A stretch of DNA of 64,000 bases. Origin: Proteromonas lacertae. Lineage: Eukaryota; Sar; Bigyra; Opalinata; Proteromonadidae. The stretch lies in contig NGBS01000313.1 of assembly GCA_002245135.1 (NCBI GenBank), positions 1 to 64,000 of the forward strand, given 5' to 3'. The notes under the pieces are model-generated. The model did no database searches. It was not told the DNA's origin and saw only the letters and a program-made list of their open reading frames with translations. This document shows, piece by piece, positions 58,930 to 64,000 of the stretch (its first letter is position 1; the number at the start of each line of letters is the position of its first letter). Position numbers and translations under genes: made by a program.

Positions 58930-60429
58930 ATGGGAATAAGGGAATATTTATTGATAGCAATATGTTTAATACTATATTTCAACTTGTCAGTTATACGAGT
59001 GCAGTTTAGTCCAACAGAAGCTGTAACAAATCCTCCAGTTAAGAGTTTAAGTGTCCCAATAGGTAGTTTTCCTGTTATACTTGAGAGATTAAAAAAGATG
59101 GCAGTTTCTGGGACAGTTATTATTTCTTTTTTGATAGTCTTATCTGGCAAGAGTTTTTATATTTCTACATCCATTCCATCAAATCTAATAAGATCACTAA
59201 CTTTATGGCATTTTCATATGATAGACCTGGTGTAGATTTATGTTTAGAAAACAATTTCGAGTGTGACTTATGTTTCACAAACCGAACAGTCAAATCAATA
59301 AACGACAATACCTACCAATCAACAGGATTTTTGGAAAGAATGTTTATAAGAAATGAAGTAATTTGGGAATTATTAAAAGCTGGAATGGGTTTAATAGTGA
59401 CAGATGTAGATATATTATACTTGAAGAATCCAGTAGAATATATAATATCAGGAACACATGATATAGCTACATCTCGTAACAAAAGAACAGGTGAATTAAA
59501 TGGAGGATTTTTGTATAAATATATAATAATAAAATGAAATTTAATATAAATAGTTTCTTAAGAAATAGTCCCAATGCTCTTCGTTTATTTGAACGTATAA
59601 TGTCACTTCATCCTGAATATCCAAAAGATAATGATCAAGACCTTCTAAATCGTGCAGTGAAAGAAGCCAAATCTTATGCTGATATAAAGAAACTACCAGG
59701 TAGACAATTTTGGAATGGTTTAGAATTCTTTGAATATCAACACATATTCTTTGCTGAACAGTTTGAATGTAATGATTGTTATACAATTCACAATAATTGG
59801 TTATTAGGATTTGAAGCTAAAGAATATAGATTAAAAGAATTGCATTTATATAAGTTTGATTATGATGGTTATTATTCATCTGAAAATAATAATTATTTAT
59901 CAGTTGATTATGATGAACAAGAGCGAAATTTAGAGTATAAATATATAAGAATATATATTGAAATAGAAATGATAAAATGACATTAATGTTGGGTTTATAT
60001 TTAGCTAATATATCAAATCGTATAATGATATTACCTAGATTGAAATGTTATAATGTAAAACGAAAGAATAATCCAATATGTAATAGTGGTGAAACTGAAT
60101 GTAATATGTTAGTTCATTGGAATATAAAGAGATTCAATTCAGTATTTAAATCAAAATATAGAGAATCAGTATATTATATCATATTTGTTATGAATTAGAC
60201 ATTTTTAACTCATCCATTTACTTCAACAAAAGTGAAAAATGATATAATTCCACTATTAGTCGATAATTCAAAAGAAATAAAAGCATTAGAGAATGATCAT
60301 AAAGTATATAAAGTTCATTTTTCTAAATTATCATTGGAATTTATACCTGAATATTTTGTGAAAACATTGGAATATAGTTTATGGAAAGATAATTACAGAC
60401 AAATGACTCACATGAAGAAAATTAATTAA
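58930..60429 (+). CDS. GT77-type nucleotide-sugar glycosyltransferase, type II membrane protein
   Basis: Starts MGIREYLLIAICLILYF, a signal anchor. The catalytic domain has FMAFSYDRPGVDLCLENN, FLERMFIRNEVIWELLKAGM and the DxD strand IVTDVDILYLKNPVEY. It continues with DIATSRNKRTGELNGGFF, joined by a 41-nt intron to FLRNSPNALRLFERIM, then DQDLLNRAVKEAK and FFAEQFECNDCYTIHNNW. Introns near 59933 and 60169 join the C-terminal exons. The order fits DUF/GT77 (Nucleotid_trans) enzymes such as plant xylosyl- and arabinosyltransferases. One base seems missing in a T run near 59130: adding a T would give SFFDSLIWQEF before the core. Golgi enzyme, acceptor unknown. Its 3' end is repeated at 63913-64000. 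Confidence 0.75.
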
Positions 60430-60698
60430 ACAAGATATTTATTTATTTATTATTATGTTAATTTTTAGTAAGAAATGTAAAAATAGTAGAATTCTTCAAT
60501 AATACTATTTTCATATATATCACGCAATAAGATAGATATTCTAATTATATCAACCTCCATCTCTTTTTAGATCAATAGAAAACTAAACATCAAAAATTAT
60601 TCAAATTCTGTCATTTGATTGGCTAAATTAGGCTTGACTTGATTTGATTTAAAATTTATAATCCTTAATATCTCGCTTAATAGTCTTTAAACAATTAT

Positions 60699-63600
60699 AT
60701 GGATGAAAGTATAAGTAGAAGTAAAGCTAAAGGTGCAAGTAGAGGTGTATGTAGAGATGTAGTTGAAGGTGGGTTTAATACTCACTCAAATGAGCAAATT
60801 GATGAATTAGATGTAGAGAAAAGAAAAGTTTGTCCTATTGGTAAAATATATAATAAAACAAAAACAAGTACATTTACAGTTGGATGTATATATCCACGTT
60901 ATAATGTATTTGAAAGTGGATTTACATATGGAAGAGGATTTGTTAATGATAATTCTAATGTTGTAGGGAAAAAAGATAGTTTTGTAGAGATCTTTAACAA
61001 AATGAAACTTATAAGCATAATAGATGGAGATGAGATTGAGGAAGATGGAAAAGAGAGAAAAAATAGTAAATATTTAGATTTTTCAGATGCTGAAGTTGAT
61101 GTATTTCAATTTCCCAAAAAGAAAATTTACATAAGAAAGTATTATGAAATAATGTATAAATATTTAAAAATCATCATTTACTCGAAAGATAAGAGCAAAA
61201 CTGTTATAACAGGTCAACCTGGTATTGGTAAGACCTCGTTTATTTATTATTTACTATACAAATTAAAGAATAATGATGATTGGAAGGTAAAATACAAAGG
61301 TGGTGTATATGTTGTTAAAAACAAGAAATACGGTTTTAATGATGAAACAAAAGTATATAAATTAGAAAATGATGTAAATGATGGTTATAATCTTACTCTA
61401 TGTGACAACACTGAAATAAAAAATTCAATAATAATAGTCGATACTTGTAACCTTGATTTTGAAAGTGATAATAAAGTTATCTCTATTAGTTCTCCAGATT
61501 ATAAAAATCATAGTAAGTATGACAGTGCTACTAAATTATATTTTCCATCATTAGAATTTGAGGAAGTTCAAAAATGGTTTAAGAATTGTATTAATAATGA
61601 TGAAGATGTTGAAAGTGAAGATTTTAAAGATGTTTGTGAAAGATATGGAAATATTCCCAGATTAATATACTTCCATTATTTATATAATAAGAATTATGGA
61701 AGAGATTATTGGAGTTATTATGAAAAATTAATAGATAGTGTAGTAGGTTCAATTGGATATAATAATTTCTTAGAAAATTATATGAAAAGAGATTATTTAA
61801 TATTAGAAGAACAAGATTTATTAAATATCATATTAAAATATGATTTTGAAGAAGTGGATGATATTTTTTTAGAAGATAAAATATATGAACCAAAAGCACA
61901 ATTAATATTTATATCAGACTATGTTAGAGATTATATTTTTTATAATTTTTATCCTCCTAAAAATGATGATGAATATAATATCCTAATTACTAAATATAAT
62001 TCGATGGAAGATGATGATAGGATGAAGAAAATAGCATTAAAGCAAATTATAGCATACAATTTAGCTAAAGGAAATATTACAATAAACAAAATAGATAAAT
62101 ATTTTCAATTTAACTCAATGATAAAAAAGTCAATATATCATCCAGAAGGTGCAAAGAATTTTCTTTATTTTATATTGGATAAAAATAATTATTTTGATTT
62201 TATTATGAATGGAGTATTTATAAAAATGCAATTCAACAATGAATCGGTGGATGTGAATGATAATGAAACTAAAAGAAAAATGGTAGAATCAGTAAAAGTA
62301 TTAACAATTTATATAATATATATAATATAATAGGAATATAATGAAAGTGAAAACTACAATTTTGTTTATTGTTTATTAAATGAAAAAGGAGAAGATATTA
62401 CTCCAAATACTGTAGAAGAAGAAGATCAAACTAATATTGATTATCATAAAATGACAGTACGCCAATTAAGAGATATCTTGTCAGAGATAGGATTACCTAG
62501 ATATGGAAAGAAGGAAAATTTAATTGAAAGATTGGAAAATGCACAAAAGAATCCATCATCGATAGAAGAAAATAAAGAAGCAGCAAAAGCAAAAAAAGGT
62601 AATAATAATAATGAAGAAGAAATGGATGGTGATTACAATATCTTAACAGATATTGAATTAAAGAGAATATTATCAATGAATGGATTAAGTACAGAAGGAA
62701 ATAAGACTGAATTAATAGAACGATTAAATACACAATTTCCACCTTTATGTAGGATATCAAAACCAGAAGAAATGAAAGTATTTGCAGAGTATAAAAATGA
62801 AATCTATTTAATGAGAGATTGTTATTACAAAATATTGGATCATATATGTCCTATTGATGTAAAATATCCATGCCAAAAGAACTACTTAATATTTGGTCAT
62901 GAAAAAATTGGTAAGACGATCTTTGCAAAAGTTATAGAAGAACATATAATACAACATTGTCATCAACACAATCAAGATATTGAAATAGAATGTATAAGTG
63001 ATTCTACAATTCAAGGTGCAAAATTTCATAATTATATAAATGTTAAACCATATATTGTAATTTCTGATGGAGAAGTAATTGGAGAAGATGATTATGCTGA
63101 TGCAAAAATGATAATATTAATAGCTGATCCAACTGATGAAAAGTATATGACATTTCAGAATAAACGCTGTCCACTTGTGATGTATATACCTCCATTTACA
63201 AAAGAAGAAGTGGAAAAAGTGATAATTTTGAAACATCCAAGATATCATTTATATGAAGATTTCCCCAATTATTTCCTGAATAAAAATGATTTAGATTTAC
63301 ATGTAATGAAAATGGCAATTGCTGAAATATATTCAAATGAAAAACCTGTTATAAACAATATAAATTCATTCTTAGAAGTTCATATGAATGAAGTAAATTC
63401 ATTCATTCAACAGAAAATAAGAGATGAAAGGTTGATTCATTCATATAATGAAAATAAAATAAATTCCAGAAGAAACTATGAATATTATGGTGGTGTAATA
63501 GGAAATAGAGAAAATAATAAGACAATAATAGACAATGAATTAAAAAGTATTAGAAATATAGATGAAATGATTAAAGGAATTAATATATCTTCAATGTCGA

Positions 63601-63764
63601 AAGTGAAATATGATGATATATTAATCTATGAAACATTTGAAGATGATGTTACTAAATCCAATCATCTAAAATTTATATCTGAAAGAATAAAAGAAATGTC
63701 AAAAGACTTATTCAAAATGAAATCGAAAGAAAAATGTAAAGAAATGATAGATTTATTGTTTTGA
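60699..63764 (+). CDS. Large NTPase-SAP-SAP-NTPase protein, Crinkler/RHS-like N-terminal NTPase
   Basis: About 1009 aa in two exons; a 36-nt intron (62298-62333) joins MVESVK to EYNESENYNFVYCL in frame. The N-terminus is R/S/G-rich (SRSKAKGASRGVCRD). Near residue 170 lies Walker A, VITGQPGIGKTSFIYYLLYKL, with Walker B-like SIIIVDTCNLDF and a later PSLEFEEVQKWF, resembling P-loop NTPases of Crinkler/RHS proteins. Residues about 572-600 and 635-660 are two SAP motifs (TVRQLRDILSEIGLPRYGKK and ELKRILSMNGLSTEGNKTEL), which bind DNA in other proteins. Near residue 719 a second P-loop appears (YLIFGHEKIGKTIFAKVI) with VISDGEVI and MIILIADP. No nuclease or kinase domain is recognisable. Function unknown; could act on DNA or chromatin. 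Confidence 0.6.
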
Positions 63765-63912
63765 AATTTAATTTGAAGTTTGGTGTGATGTAGATAAATA
63801 TATATTTTTTGGTTAATAAAAATCAACCATACTTCATTTAATAACAATGTATCACATAATATCTTTGCATACACTAATAAGACTATGAAATGTTCTTAAA
63901 GTATATGTGAAA

Positions 63913-64000
63913 ACCATTGGAATATAGTTTATGGAAAGATAATTACAGACAAATGACTCACATGAAGAAAATTAATTAAACAAGATATTTATTTATTTAT
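63913..64000 (+). repeat. Repeated 3' end of the glycosyltransferase gene
   Basis: From CATTGGAATATAG onward this stretch matches 60365-60450, covering the last 20 or so codons of the GT77-type gene, its TAA and the 3' flank, apparently without mismatch up to the window edge. Only a short TGTGAAAAC match precedes it, with a one-base difference. A copy of just the gene end, about 3.55 kb downstream. Confidence 0.9.

Noticed and set aside
1-64000. CRISPR arrays, operons, riboswitches or bacterial-type terminators
   Set aside because: Spliceosomal introns in nearly every gene show this is eukaryotic nuclear DNA; the short repeats present are microsatellites or transposon ends.
1-64000. Alternative nuclear genetic code
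   Set aside because: Intact genes end in TAA (BTB paralogue, NTPase neighbour), TAG (CDPK, NDUFB7) and TGA (NTPase-SAP gene); no stop codon is read as sense inside conserved domains of intact genes.

Overview
The window is nuclear DNA from an AT-rich, intron-dense eukaryotic microbe. Genes are close together on both strands. Nearly every gene is cut by very short GT-AG introns, mostly 19-45 nt, starting GTAT and ending TAG, and proteins carry long poly-Q/poly-N runs. TAA, TAG and TGA all end genes, so the code is standard. Gene content points to a flagellated protist with ordinary mitochondria: a CFAP97-like ciliary protein, complex I subunit NDUFB7, Zwilch, NF-YA, Elongin B, a CDPK, a SWEET transporter and FIGNL1. 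A CDPK argues against animal or fungus. I cannot place the lineage more precisely.

Layout. 0.1-1.6 kb: ataxin-10 (-). 1.7-4.0 kb: a frame-broken BTB-family gene (+). 4.0-6.2 kb: Zwilch (+). 6.5-13.1 kb: a BTB-BACK gene (+) with a complete pogo/Tigger-type DNA transposon in its BACK domain. 13.1-18.7 kb: a small unknown gene, a PA-domain/TPR membrane protein, a poly-Q RRM protein and NDUFB7 (all -). 18.8-28.6 kb: an RRM-CCCH protein, Elongin B, a multi-EF-hand protein and a Patched/NPC1-like transporter (+). 28.7-33.9 kb: two small genes, a GARS-GART-AIRS purine enzyme and a U2AF-type splicing factor (-). 34.1-37.1 kb: a putative glycosyltransferase and a Cys-rich unknown (+). 37.3-38.4 kb: CFAP97-like (-). 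38.7-43.6 kb: CDPK, SWEET and an intact BTB-BACK paralogue (+). 43.7-47.3 kb: an SLC35-type transporter (-) with a complete hAT transposon in its last exon. 47.5-50.0 kb: WD40 protein (+). 50.1-58.8 kb: NF-YA, aspartylglucosaminidase, a secreted EGF mosaic protein and FIGNL1 (-). 58.9-64.0 kb: a GT77-type glycosyltransferase and a large NTPase-SAP-SAP-NTPase protein (+), then a repeated fragment of the glycosyltransferase 3' end.

Main results. Two unrelated DNA transposons sit inside coding exons of two host genes. Both have perfect target-site duplications, and removing the element plus one duplication restores the host frame exactly. Both transposase frames are open, and each has one host-sized intron. 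The organism also has introns of 19 nt, possibly 16 nt. The purine fusion has the order PurD-PurN-PurM. A double P-loop/double SAP protein has an architecture I do not recognise. Several conserved genes contain single-base frame breaks, some in homopolymers; these may be sequence errors or genuine decay and need raw-read checks.
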